A program made the translations under genes and the position numbers. A stretch of DNA of 64,000 nt from Malus domestica (Eukaryota; Streptophyta; Magnoliopsida; Rosales; Rosaceae), in contig NC_091668.1 in the NCBI RefSeq assembly GCF_042453785.1, forward strand, positions 30,381,501-30,445,500. Reading direction: 5' to 3'. The notes below the pieces were generated by a model. That model saw nothing but the letters and a program-made list of their open reading frames with translations, did no database searches and was not told the DNA's origin. Each line of letters starts with the position of its first letter. Positions within the stretch are counted from its first letter, which is position 1. Positions 49,974-60,215 of this stretch are shown in pieces.

Positions 49974-51285
49974 TAAAAACACAGCTTCTCCACTTGGCAG
50001 TAACCAACAAAGGAGGCTTCCTGCCTTATTACCTCCACCAAAACAGGAATCTATTCCCGGTTCCTCGGCCTTAGCCATTACCAACAGATTTACTCCATTA
50101 GGATCAACTATAGGAAGTATCCGACCAAATTATCAAACAACGTTAGTAAACCAGTATGATCATTTCTCTTCTACCTATAAGCAATCGCCATCTCCCTCTG
50201 TAAGCTATACCAAAACATCCCCTTATGTTATTAAACCTTCTAAAGAGTATCTCTTCAGTATTCCCCTAAACTACCAAAATCTAAAAACACCTGAGGTTAT
50301 AGCCAGAAAGATGTTTCCAACCAATTCCCATTTCCAACCAAGTGAATTTCACAAAACCCTCAAATACTATACCACCATACTCAATGAGACTTCATCAGTC
50401 ACCATAAAACCTATCTTTGATAAAACCCCTGGTAATCAAAACAGAATCCTATACCATTCCCTTACTATTAATAAATTCTTACTGGAATCAGATTGAGGAG
50501 TACCTCTCTTTCAACCCAAACCATTTAAGAGTAATACCTTCCCTAGCCATTCAAACCATTATAATTACTTTGATTACATTCAAGCCTGGACTAATATTTT
50601 CTTGCACCAGTCAGAGGATTTTAGTCATTCATGGTTTATAACCTTTGATCGAAGTTTCAGATTAAATTTTCCTGCATGGTTCCCCAGATGGTGGTCAGAT
50701 CATGGTCTTATCTCCAATCTCATGCCGGACGATTTCATGCAAGTCTTCTCAGACACATTCAAGAAGAAGTTCAATAGAGCAAGATTTGATGAAGGAATTC
50801 CCTTGATCGCCCTATTCATGGCAAAGTACAAGGTCCCTTGGATCCTCCGTTGGAACTACGAAATTGAATCCAAGGAAGTCTTTCGGCAAAGAATAATCAA
50901 ATGGTGGGACAAATTCAACCATCAGAAGATTATTGAAGTTGTGCTCAGAGATTTCCCCACGGAATCATCTCCAATACCTGCAGTCGCAGCCCCATCAGCT
51001 GAAGCTCTACCTGAACCAACCAAGGAAGAAATCGAATCGTTATCAGACATTAGTCATTCTTCCTCCCTCAAAGGCAAGGCCAAATCATCCAAATCTTCAA
51101 GCAGTTCTAAAAAGAAGAAGACTTCAAAGCTCAAGGCTCTAGCCAAAATCCTCATGAAAGAATTGCAAAAAGAAAATGAAGACAGCTCGGATTCCGACAA
51201 TTCTTCGGATGCTTCATCCCAGTGCGTAGTAGCCACACAAGGAAATATTTTCCCGCCTGATTCTCAAGACCCTTTCGAGTTTTGA
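49966..51285 (+). pseudogene. Pararetroviral ORF2-like frame, one in-frame stop
   Basis: 440 codons from ATG at 49966, broken by a single in-frame stop at 50494–50496. The ATG overlaps the preceding frame's stop by 8 bp, as in coupled viral genes. The N-terminal third is Pro/Ser/Gln-rich. The middle has Trp-rich sequence (WFITFDRSFRLNFPAWFPRWW, and PWILRWNYEIESKEVFRQR). The last 100 residues are Ser/Lys/Glu-rich (SLSDISHSSSLKGKAKSS and onward). It belongs at the place of Florendovirus ORF2, whose function is not known to me. Confidence 0.7.
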
Positions 51286-52250
51286 GTTTTGGTTAATAAT
51301 GTAATAGCTTGTATCCTAATAGGGAATCATTAGTCGTATGTACACTCAGTAGGACTCAGTAGGGTACTTTGTATTTTGTAAGTAGCAGCAGTAGTAGCAA
51401 AAGAAGACAAAGTCAGCCGTAAGTGAAAGCAGCAGTAGCAGCAATCATTTTCGGGCAAACCTACATTAGTAGACCAGTTACTATTCAGGAATAGTAAAAT
51501 TACTTTTATTATTCATCCATCATTTCATCCGCTCTCGTGATTCTACAGTTCCCGACAACATCTTCTGCTTTCGGTCTCTTTACAGCAATAGCACATGCCA
51601 AGCGGGAATCCCGCTTCCTGGACTGAATCATTACTGCCAGCCTCCATCATCTATATCAGCACTCTTCGGTTTCGGGGAGAAGGATCCAATTTTTGGAGCA
51701 ACGAAAACTCTGCGTATTCATATTTGAACAGAGTATTCTTATTTCTTATTTGTAATTTCATTTTGAAACACTTGCATTTGAATTATCACCAAGGATGCCT
51801 GCGAGCTCCAAGTCCAGCTTTTAAATCGTCAATAGACGAAATGTTTGTAAGTCTTATTTGATTTTCAATAAATATATTTTCAATCAAATACCAGCATCAT
51901 TAATTTTAATTCATTATGTTTATTACACCTACTTTCAATTTAATTTTAGTTATTTATATTCTTATAATTGATTCTATGAATCTGCAATTCCCAATTAACT
52001 TGAATCTGATATTAATCAAATATTTCAAGTATCTCATATCCATATACATATTTGGCTTCCGCACCCATTTGGTATCAGAGCCAAGTGGTTGGTTATACCA
52101 TTAGTATCCGAATACTCTGTTTATATCTTTGATTATCTTTCAGTTAATTTCCAGTTTATCTTATCAGTTTAATCTTCTTAGTGTTATCCCTTTACCATAA
52201 GGTCTGAGCAGTAAGGCGTCTTCCAAACAGTAAGTCCCAAAGGATAGGGC
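51286..52250 (+). promoter_or_regulatory. Pararetroviral intergenic region and leader
   Basis: The only non-coding stretch of the viral genome and hence the expected place of its promoter and polyadenylation signal. GTAGCAGCAGTAGTAGC-type repeats occur at about 51381–51445. A possible TATA-like CTATATCAG lies at 51650–51658, and AATAAATAT at 51867 could serve as a poly(A) signal. These signals are inferred from position. The primer site follows at 52070. Confidence 0.5.
52070..52083 (+). promoter_or_regulatory. tRNA-Met primer binding site of the pararetrovirus
   Basis: TGGTATCAGAGCCA is the exact complement of the 3' end of plant initiator tRNA-Met, the primer for minus-strand DNA synthesis in Caulimoviridae. 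It conventionally marks position 1 of the circular genome. Its position between ORF2 and the movement-protein frame confirms the viral gene order. Confidence 0.9.
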
Positions 52251-55200
52251 ATGAGCGGCATGCGTGACCTAGAGAGCTTGGTGATTAGATTCACTAGTAA
52301 GATTTTCTTGTTAAGATTTCTGTATTTTTATTGTCTGATTTTTATTGGTATGAGTAGATTGTTTAGATCTAATTCTATGGCCAGCACTAGCTCTAGATCA
52401 AATTTAGGAACAATACCTGACATTGTCAATGAAGAACAAAAAATTGAATTTCAAACAGACAGTAGTCTAGATTTTGCAGAATGGAACATTCCAAAAGTAT
52501 CTTCAAAAAATATTTATAAAAAGAAATGGGCCTTAGCCTCTTTTAAAACTGAACACCATGTGAAAACAGTTGAACAAGCTTATGCTCTTAGTAAAGATCA
52601 TGAAGCTTGTCAATTGTTTACCCCAGAACAAATTAATTCCCATAGGAAAGATGGTCATAATTATATACATATAGGTTTAGTGCAAATTGCAGCCAAACCA
52701 TTAACACGTAGAGGTCTTAATACCTCTATCCTCTTATGTCTCCGAGATGCTAGATTCACTGACTTCAGTGATAGCATACTTGGTATGGTTGAATCCAGCC
52801 TCTGTAATGGACCTATCCACTTTGATTGCTTTCCAGATCTCACCATAAGTCTATCCGACCCACATATGCTAAAAGCACTTACACTAAATATTAAAACTTC
52901 AGGATATAAGGTCCTTGAAGGAACACAGCCTTTGGCACTAATTTACAGAATTTATTATAAAGTCACTGGCACAAATATGAACTTTCAGGCTCTAACCAAG
53001 AGTCCGAAGGATCATACTCTCTTGATCCAAACCAATCAAGAGAATGCCAACATTAAAATACCTAGAACCATTCGGTGGTCAGAAATCAATCTTCCTTCAG
53101 ATTGGTGTCTGATAAACGAAAGTCGGCCAGTAGTCATCCAAAATAGTCTAGTCAATTTAGACAACATAGAACAATACTTTGACGGCACGGTTAAAATTAA
53201 TTTTGATCGTCCTGCCAGAAAGTCTTGTGATTCTAGTAGATCACTTAAATCTTTTGCTTCTAGTAGGAATTCTTTCTCTGGATCTATGCCAAACGATAGG
53301 CAAGGTCGAGACCAAGAATTAATTAATTCTTTAGCCAATAGGAAATTAAAATCAGTAGATACAGGCTCATCAGTCACCCAACAAGAATTAATAAATGATC
53401 TTTTAAATTTTAAACTTCAATCACTTGAGACAAACGCTCAAGTAGTCCAGCCTACCTACCAAACTCCATCTGTTCCTACTAAGGAAGAACCAACATCCCC
53501 AACTGCTTCTGATTTTGATGCAGAACCAGTTCATCACCAACTATTGGTTTTAACCAGACAAGAACCCTTTAAATATGATCGTAAAAAACTCAATAGAGAT
53601 ATAGAAGCCTTAGAAAATGTCCCTCGAAGAAACATCTTCAGAAGTAAGTATACTACTGAAGAAAAATTAAAAATCCACAAAGCATGGAAGGATTTCATGC
53701 AAACCAACAGACTTGAAATATTTTTCTTTGACTTCGTAGAAAAACATTATGAGTCTGAAAAACATGTAAAGGTAATAACCAAAGAAAATTGGCTCAAGGA
53801 AGACAAGACAATTGTTTCCTCCGGTCATCCTCCACAAGAAACTATTCTTATCACCACGGCGAATACGCAAATCCCAACCTCACCGTTCAAACTTCCAAAG
53901 GAAGATGCAAGTGTCAAACCTGTTATTGAACAAAACAATTTTACCAACCAAAGCCTACATACCATAGGAAAACAGTTGGACAAAATTGAAACAAAAATTG
54001 ACAATTTATCAATCAAACCTCTTAATAAAGAAATACCCTTAACCAGTTTTAAAGAGTCACCCTCTTTAAAAACCTCAACATCTATTAAGATTGACCAGAT
54101 GCTTAGTAAGCTAGAAAAAGAAAAATCAGTTCGTGTGATTAATAATCCACATGATTCTAAAACACATTCCTCAACTCAGGATTCAGAAGATGAAAGTGTT
54201 GTTTCCATCCATCAAATGGAAAAAGCCTTTCAGAATCTTGAAATAAAACGTCTTAACATTAGAAGAACTAATCCTACATCCTTAACCAAAAACTGGTATC
54301 CCAGACCAACACCTCCTGATCTTCAATTTGAAGAACGAAATTTCCAATCCCAGTTCACTGTCTCATCTGATAAACTCTATGAATGGAATATATATGGTTT
54401 ATCAGAACAAGAATTATTAAACAAACTCCAACATATCTCAATGGTAGCCAATAGTTATATCACTAATCATGACCTTAGTCAAACACAAGTTGTCGACATT
54501 TTAGTCTCCGGATTCACGGGAATGCTTCATTCCTGGTGGGAGAAACATCTCACTGAAGAATCCAGAAATCTAATAAGAAATGCAGTAAAACAAGACGAAG
54601 AAGGAATACCTATCTTCGATGAACATCTAGGACGAGGTGTCCCAGATGCAGTCAATACCTTACTCTATACAATCATACAACACTTCATAGGAGTCCCTTT
54701 CAACATCACATCCAGAATCCATGACCAACTAAGCAACTTAAGGTGTCCGACCTTAAGTGATTTTAAATGGTATAAAGATGTATTTATGTCAAGAGTTATG
54801 CTTAGAGATGATAGTAATCAACCATTCTGGAAAGAAAAATTCATAAACGGATTACCGAACCTTTTTGCACATAAAATAAGGAATACCTTAGTAAACGAAG
54901 ACGGTATTATACCATATGATAACCTTACTTATGGGCATATCATAAGTACTATACAGAAAGAAGGTTTAAAAATGTGCATAGATATGAAAATTTCTAGACA
55001 AGCACAATCTGAAAAGGCTATTGCCAAATACGAATTAGGAACTTTCTGTGAGCAATATGGTTTACCACCTATAGCTCCTTCCAACCTCAAGAAAAAAATC
55101 AACTACCTTCCATAGATCTAAGATCTCTAAACCTCGTACTAACTACTCCAAATATCGCAAAGGTAAGTATGCCAAACCAAACCCATTTTATGAAAATCCC

Positions 55201-55310
55201 AAACCTGAGAGTTGGAAAGGAAAGAGAAAATCCTCTGGAAAATTCCACTCTAAAGACAATAGTCATAAGGGAAAATGCTACAAATGTGGCAAAGAAGGCC
55301 ATTACGTTCA
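52251..55310 (+). pseudogene. Pararetroviral movement protein and coat-like polyprotein, 3' truncated
   Basis: An open frame runs 954 codons to a stop at 55113–55115; an in-frame ATG at 52350 (MSRLFRSNSMAS) is a likelier start than 52251. Residues about 80–330 match the 30K movement-protein family: PLTRRGLNTSILLCLRDARF, then GPIHFDCFPDLTISLSD, then LIYRIYYKV. A low-complexity, Lys/Glu/Ser-rich middle follows, and from about residue 680 a coat-protein-like part with SGFTGMLHSWWEKHLTEES and QFIKNGLP-like FINGLPNLFAHKIR. The frame changes at an A-run near 55090. A CCHC zinc knuckle begins at 55276 (CYKCGKEGHY) but is cut off before its last Cys at about 55305. Otherwise long and intact, pointing to a fairly recent insertion. 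Confidence 0.85.
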
Positions 55311-55317
55311 TGTAGGT

Positions 55318-55440
55318 AAACTATATATGTATGTATGTGTGTGTGTGTGTGTATATTTAGCTTATGGTAGTAATATATACATATGAACGTATATATGTGT
55401 ACGTATATATGTGTGTGTGTTAGGGGTAATAATATGTGCA
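55318..55440. repeat. TA/TG-rich tract at right border of the pararetrovirus
   Basis: AAACTATATATGTATGTATG, then (TG)n, and further TATATG/TACGTA units to about 55430. Together with the left tract it shows that the virus sits within a dinucleotide repeat. Confidence 0.8.
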
Positions 55441-55659
55441 ATAATTATATTTTCATTGTAATTAAGGTGAGTATAACATTTATTGATTTTATTTTGAATA
55501 TTGGGGTACATATTGTAAATATTTTGTAATAATAGGTCAATTACTTCCATACTTGTTAGTTATTTTTAAATTTGGGTTTTATTTGAATGTTTATAACTAG
55601 GTGGGTTTTTGTCTAGGAAATAAGAGTTGCAAGGGTCTATGTCTAAAGAACATTTTTTT

Positions 55660-55830
55660 TTCTTGAAAATGAGGCCAGCTAGTGGCTTAGTCACGGTAAT
55701 CCATCTTTTCGGAGCTGAGAAGACTTACAGAGACATTTCAGCCTCCCCTAGCCACCAACGTGTCATAGCGTCAAGAATCGAACCCAGTACGAATTGTGTG
55801 AAATATGGCCACCCCTTGGTGGTGAGCCAA
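55660..55830 (-). mobile_element. tRNA-derived SINE-like sequence
   Basis: On the minus strand a B-box GGGTTCGATTCTTGAC lies 40–60 bp after a GTGGTGAGCCAA start-like region. The tail contains TGTAAGTCTTCTCAGC. The tail unit recurs in modified form at 57130–57260, which establishes a family. Confidence 0.6.
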
Positions 55831-55946
55831 TCTTTTTTTCTTTTCTTTTTTCTCTATTTTTTTTTACTTTTCTCTCACTTAATTTGTTAGTATAATATAA
55901 ATTATAATGGAGTCATTTTGGTTCCGGTCCCTAATCAACTTAATTG

Positions 55947-55947
<1 letters not shown>

Positions 55948-55997
<50 letters not shown>
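55948..55997. repeat. (AT)n microsatellite
   Basis: About 24 AT units adjoining the LINE end at 56000. It may have grown from the LINE's own AT-rich tail. Confidence 0.9.
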
Positions 55998-55999
<2 letters not shown>

Positions 56000-56345
56000 A
56001 AGGAAAGACAAACAACCACAACAGAAAAGCCTACCAGGAGGCTAACACCACAGAGGCAGACAATACAGAAAGCGATGAAAGGGGATTTAACACACAGACG
56101 CTCCAGCAAAGAGCGTCACCCCCAACACCACCAAAACAAAATTAAGGAGGGCAAGGAAGACCATCCTTATTCAAAACAAGAACCAAAGAAGATGGGGGCT
56201 TGTCAACCCAAACCCGAGAACCCATCTCTTGAAAACCCCGCGACGCAAGGAAATCCACGGCTCCATTGGCTGTTCTTGGCACCCAAGACCAGCGACAGAA
56301 CTGAAAAGCTTCACTCACCAATTTTAGAGTAATATTGTTCTTCAC
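56000..56345 (-). mobile_element. 3' end of a LINE (RNase H-type C-terminus)
   Basis: On the minus strand a frame encodes WSWVPRTANGAVDFLASRGF, then WVDKPPSSLVLVLNKDGLPC and a stop. This is the standard C-terminal ending of plant LINE ORF2 proteins with an RNase H domain. The 3' UTR, then the (AT)n tract, follow. The rest of the element is missing. Confidence 0.75.
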
Positions 56346-56752
56346 AAAAAGTATAGCAAAAAAAAAAAATAATAATAATGTACCCACATAATAATTAACA
56401 TATTTTTTAAAATAACTATTGATATATTCTAAAATATAAAATAAATACATATAATTAGCATGGGTACATTTAGAAAAATTAAAAATGGTTACAAATAAAT
56501 TAAAAAGATGGGTACAAAAACAAATAAAAGTTTAAAAAAATATGGGCATAAAAAGGAATTAATATATGGATACAAATTAAAAATGGGTACAAACTAAAAA
56601 TAAAAATGTATGATAAAAAAATTTAGCCATAAATATAAATATATCAAGTGTAACGTTTCTAACACTAAATGAATATATTTAGAATTAAAAATTATTTTAT
56701 TATTGGAATAATTAATAACGTTTATTAAAATCTAAGGACCTTGATAAAAAAT
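56346..56752. other. AT-rich spacer without recognisable genes
   Basis: Degenerate repeats of GGGTACAAA and AATAAATTAAAAATGGG. No gene or clear element ends. Confidence 0.5.
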
Positions 56753-57023
56753 TGTAACATCCCACATCGACCAACGGAAAGAGGGTGATGTGCCTTATAT
56801 GTACATGCCCACCTCCATATGGCACGAGGCCTTTTGGGAACTCACTGGCTCCGGGTTTCATCAGAACTCCGAAGTTAAGCGAGTTCAGTCAAGAGCAATT
56901 CTAGGATGGGTGACCCAATGAGAAGTTTTCATCTGAGTTCTCAGAAACAAAACCGTGAAGGCGTGACCGGAGTCCAAATCAAACAATATTGTACTACGGC
57001 GGAGTCAAGACTCGGATGTGACA
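56753..57023 (+). mobile_element. Solo Cassandra LTR, copy 2
   Basis: 271 bp from TGTAACATCCCACATCG to CTCGGATGTGACA. The 5S-like core at about 56860–56925 reads CAGAACTCCGAAGTTAAGCG and later AGGATGGGTGACCCA. AAAT flanks both ends. No primer site TGGTATCAGAGC is present between here and the next copy, so these are separate solo LTRs. Confidence 0.88.
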
Positions 57024-57059
57024 AAATTGAAAAGGAATAAGAATTTAATAAAAAAATTT

Positions 57060-57265
57060 CTATATATTATATGTGGTGGTGGCCTCATGTAAACTATAAT
57101 ATTATTTAGTTCTTCGCCCTAGCAGTTTATTTTTTCAATGGTTGGAAAGACTTACAGATGTATTTTAGTCTTTCCCTAACCACCATCATGTAACTTATGA
57201 GCACCAAAAATCAAACTCGTGACATACTGCGTGAAATTCATTCTCAACTAATAGACCATCCGGTG
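57060..57265 (-). mobile_element. SINE-like sequence related to 55660–55830
   Basis: On the minus strand GGTCTATTAGTTGAGAATG and CACGAGTTTGATTTTTGG have A- and B-box positions, and the tail GTTAGGGAAAGACTAAAAT … TGTAAGTCTTTCCAACC matches the other copy's tail TGTAAGTCTTC. Confidence 0.5.
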
Positions 57266-57571
57266 ATGTTTAATATTATTTAGTTTCTATTTGTAATTAT
57301 TGCGCACATCAATTTTGTTTCCTCGGATGACTTTGGCATTGCTTGGTTTTTTTTTAATTTAATAACTAAATTGTAGATGTGCCAACATAAGTACATAACT
57401 GAAGGTTTGGGTCTAATAATATAAATTTGTACTTGAGTAATAAATTTGAATGTTTATTTTATAATATTTTAGGTATATTTAATTTTTTGTATATATTTTC
57501 AACACTATATTCATGTCATATCGTGTTTTTGTTTTTTAAAATTTGATATATCTTCGTAGTGTCATGTTGTA

Positions 57572-57856
57572 TGTAAGATCCCACATCATCTAGGGGAATG
57601 ATCCTTATATGTATATTCTCATCCCTACCTAGCACGAGGCCTTTTGGGAGTTCACTGGTTTCGGATTCCGTAGGAACTCCGAAGTTAAGCGAGTTCGCGC
57701 GAGAGTAATCCCAGAATGGGTGACCCACTGGGAAGTTCTCGTGTGAGTTCCCAAAAACAAAATTGTGATGGCGTGGTCGAGGTTCAAAGCCGACAATATC
57801 GTGCTACGGTGAAGTTGAGCCCGGGATGTGGTTGGGGTCCGGACCGAGATGTGACA
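57572..57856 (+). mobile_element. Solo Cassandra LTR, copy 3, with perfect duplication
   Basis: 285 bp from TGTAAGATCCCACATC to CCGAGATGTGACA. TTGTA is at 57567–57571 and 57857–57861. The 5S-like core reads GGAACTCCGAAGTTAAGCG, GCGAGAGTAATCC and ATGGGTGACCCACTGGGAAG, preserving the 5S A-box, intermediate and C-box motifs. The clean duplication and better-kept 5S part make it the youngest copy of the three. Confidence 0.93.
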
Positions 57857-57888
57857 TTGTATCTCTGTGTCTATGTCCATACAATGTA

Positions 57889-58530
57889 TTAGCCTTGCAT
57901 AAGAGAGGACTAGCTAGAGTGAAACTATGTGGGTTTTAAACTTTTAATTTTATACATGCAGAAATTTACCGTAAATCATTCCTGATGGCTACTAGCTAGT
58001 ACTGGTAATACTTTTCAAACTTCAAGACTTTTGTTGGAAAGCCAAGTCCAATTTGGCTTCGATTAATTATTCGCCAAGAAAAAATGAATTATAATTGTTG
58101 TTGGAAAGCCAAGTCCAATTTGGCTTCGACTAATTAATGTTAATTATTAAAGGGACATTTGACAAAGACGTTTTGTTTTCAATTTTCATTTTGTTTAATA
58201 AAATTAAAAATAAAAAAAATTCGTTTAATTACTATTTTTTTTAATATTGAAAATTGAATTAGTTACTAAACGAATTTTCAATTTTTGGCAAAAATAAAAA
58301 CTGAAATGTTATCAAACAGACCCTCTAAGTGAACTAAGTTGAAATTCTATCATAAACTAATTGGTAATATAAGAAGTACCCAAATTAACTGTGAATCTTC
58401 CCTAGTAGCTAGTACTGGTAATACTTTTCGACTTCAAGACTTCCGATTTTCTCCGGCCCAAGGCCAAGAAAAATGAATTAAAATTGTCGTTGGAAGGCCA
58501 AGTCCAATTTGGTTTAGACTAATTAAGATT
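57889..58530. repeat. Displaced upstream region of methyltransferase copy 1 and its duplicates
   Basis: The part from 57889 aligns with 61520–61900, upstream of copy 2, sharing AGAGGACTA, GTGGGTTTTAAACTT, TATACATGCAGAA, AGCTAGTACTGGTAA, TTCAAGACTT and GCCAAGTCCAATTTGG. The segment AGCTAGTACTGGTAATACTT with GCCAAGTCCAATTTGG occurs again at 58410–58530, and GCCAAGTCCAATTTGG a further time at 58042. Non-coding. Confidence 0.75.
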
Positions 58531-58589
58531 AATTGTTAAACTAAAAACAAAATATTAAAATTAGTTATCAAACATGAACATGCAAAGTC

Positions 58590-58790
58590 ACTTCTTTCTT
58601 CGATGTAGAATTCATATTTTCAACACGCTCCTTCACATATAGCGAATTTTTAAACCTTACAGGTGGACAATACAAATTCGGTGACATGGAGCAAGTGTAG
58701 CCATTAGGCTTCATATACGGGACAACTTGCTCTGATATCATGAAGAAATTTGAGATTTCACCATAACACTAATTGACAATGAGGAATAAT
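58590..58790 (-). mobile_element. LTR retrotransposon remnant with a primer-site-like motif
   Basis: On the minus strand TGATATCAGAGCAAGTTG resembles a tRNA-Met primer site and is followed by TGTCCCGTATATGAAGCC. The sequence then reads like the start of an internal region. No LTR ends were found. Confidence 0.35.
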
Positions 58791-59299
58791 ACAATTACTT
58801 ATAAGCACATACAACATTCTTTTTTTTCGTGTGTAAAATTCATACTCTCAAAACTAAAGACTACATGAAAGCAAAGACAATTCTGTTTGAATAGTCTAAG
58901 GGTAGGGTTTATGGCCATGTACCTTAATTAATTTGACTAATCAATACATGCTGAAGTTTGACATTATAGTTACTTATGCTAGTGTCTCTTTTGCAGCACT
59001 CTTTCGATCTGTCTCCAGTTTCTATGTTCATAGTTTTGATTGTAGCTAGCTCAGAACTCATGCATTATCGAATATTCGCTTTATGAGTTTTTTTTTTAAT
59101 AAATGATATTATCTACACTAAAAAGAAGGAGGTAAGCTTAACCTCACAATAAGCTAACCTTTAAAAATGTATTAGAAGAGCGTTTCTGAAACTTAGGCTA
59201 AATTTGGGAAGCTTTTGAACATCGCCTATCCAAAAATAAATTCTTAGATCCGCCACTAGTAGTAACTACCAATATTGTTAAATTGTCATGGAATGGCTT
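58791..59299. other. Spacer without recognisable genes
   Basis: AT-rich DNA. GATCCGCCACTAGT near 59246 resembles the end of some DNA transposons (AGTGGCGGATC on the minus strand), without a partner end. Confidence 0.4.
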
Positions 59300-59600
59300 C
59301 AACCTGTTACAAATACATCGCAGCATAACTTTTCCAGGAAGCATTAAAAGCCTTACACCAGACCAGTTTAGAACCACCCCAGGCACTTTTCAGCTAACAA
59401 ATCCACACTTTGCTCCTTGGCTGTAGTGACTACAGATCTACCTCAACATCTTCTAAAACATATCAAACGACAACTTCTTCAGAATGTCCAGTGGCAACGG
59501 ATTCCCCTCGCATCCGAAACCAACACTTTGAAATGGAAATGGAAGTGCCTTATGACCATCAAACAAATACTGGATTTTTATTATCCCGAAAGAGAAGGGT
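59300..59600 (-). pseudogene. Methyltransferase pseudogene fragment
   Basis: A decayed piece of the 3' half of the same methyltransferase gene. ACAAATCCACACTTTG, CAACTTCTTCAGAATG, CCAGTGGCAACGG and CCAACACTTTGAAATGGAAA align with the intact copies (for example CCAACGCTCTCAAATGGAAA in copy 1), but small gaps and stops break every frame. No first exon is present. Confidence 0.75.
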
Positions 59601-59779
59601 TGTGAAAAGAAGTTTCTTCATAAACAGTGAAAAGACTAACAGTACGTGTTGATAGTTGTCCTACATTTGTGACCACATTTGTGAAGGATAAGGTTTGCTA
59701 TGTGCTTATATGGTGTTGGGCTACTTCCTATATTGCTAATTGGTTTTATGGTGAAACCCCAATTTCATCCGTACGAACG

Positions 59780-60215
59780 ACAATAAAAGTTACATATCCG
59801 CGGACACACGCTTGCATGTACAAGTGTGAAGGGAGCCTCGGAGTAGGCATGACTTCTACTAGGGTTGCCAGGTGAGTGACCATTCCTGGATTTTCCGACA
59901 TGTCAATCTCCTCTGAAGCCACTCCTTTGGGCGGAGCCCAACTGAAATGGTGCAACAGATGACCCAACACGGGGGTAACCAAGTTGAGCTCTGGGACATA
60001 CTCGCCTGCTTGCTCCAAAGGGAAGCAGTCTAAAATCATGGCCTTTCGTTTCAACATCTTCCTCAAGGAGCCTTTCCGGTCGAAACTCATTTGGATTTTT
60101 CCAGATAGCGGGGTCACGTGCTATAGCCCAAAGATTAACATGAACATTCGAACCCTTGGGGACGTCGTAGCCACCAATCTTAACATCGGCCTGGGCTCTC
60201 AGTCGTTGTCCATGT
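59780..60215 (-). pseudogene. CYP98A-type cytochrome P450 pseudogene, last-exon fragment
   Basis: Reading leftwards on the minus strand: [62 protein letters not shown], then in another frame [28 protein letters not shown] and TPRLPSHLY. These are the C-terminal features of CYP98A enzymes (p-coumaroyl shikimate/quinate 3'-hydroxylase, lignin and chlorogenate pathway). The heme loop keeps its Cys but shows Ser and Arg where the family has Gly. A frame change near 59990 and missing upstream exons make it a dead fragment. Confidence 0.85.

Larger units (their letters stand above)
47398..55317 (+). mobile_element. Endogenous pararetrovirus, near full length, circularly permuted (Caulimoviridae, Florendovirus-like)
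   Basis: About 7.9 kb, the size of one complete viral genome. Reading left to right: end of the coat region, protease, reverse transcriptase, RNase H, a second open frame, intergenic region, tRNA-Met primer site, movement protein, coat-like region and the first part of a zinc knuckle. Placed in a circle the two ends meet within or just after the zinc knuckle, so the genome was opened there on integration. The two-frame plan (polyprotein plus unknown ORF2) fits Florendovirus best, with Petuvirus as the other option; I rely on recalled family traits. AAACTATATAT flanks it at 47387–47397 and 55318–55328. Stops and shifts make it non-functional. Confidence 0.85.
40842..57888. other. About 17 kb of nested mobile DNA inserted upstream of methyltransferase copy 1
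   Basis: Copy 2 reads TTCTGTAATTT (61509–61519) and then continues TTAGCC and on to AGAGGACT. Copy 1 reads the same TTCTGTAATTT (40831–40841), but the continuation TTAGCC … AGAGGACT appears only at 57889. Everything between is repeat-derived: AT-rich tandem repeats, three Cassandra LTRs, two long LTRs, a pararetrovirus, SINEs and a LINE end. TGTAATT and TGTATT at the two borders may be remnants of an original target duplication. It is a composite, built by several events. Confidence 0.75.

Noticed and set aside
47398-55317. Active or infectious virus locus
   Set aside because: At least four in-frame stops, three frame changes, a changed protease motif and a broken zinc knuckle.
47398-55317. 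Ty3/gypsy retrotransposon
   Set aside because: A 30K movement protein, no LTRs, no integrase and a circular permutation all argue for a caulimovirid.
41785-57856. 5S rRNA genes
   Set aside because: The 5S-like parts are embedded in Cassandra LTRs and carry many changes from real 5S sequence, so they are not called as rRNA genes.
56753-57856. One complete Cassandra element with two LTRs
   Set aside because: The 548-bp interval lacks a primer site and polypurine tract and contains a SINE; each LTR has its own flanking repeat.
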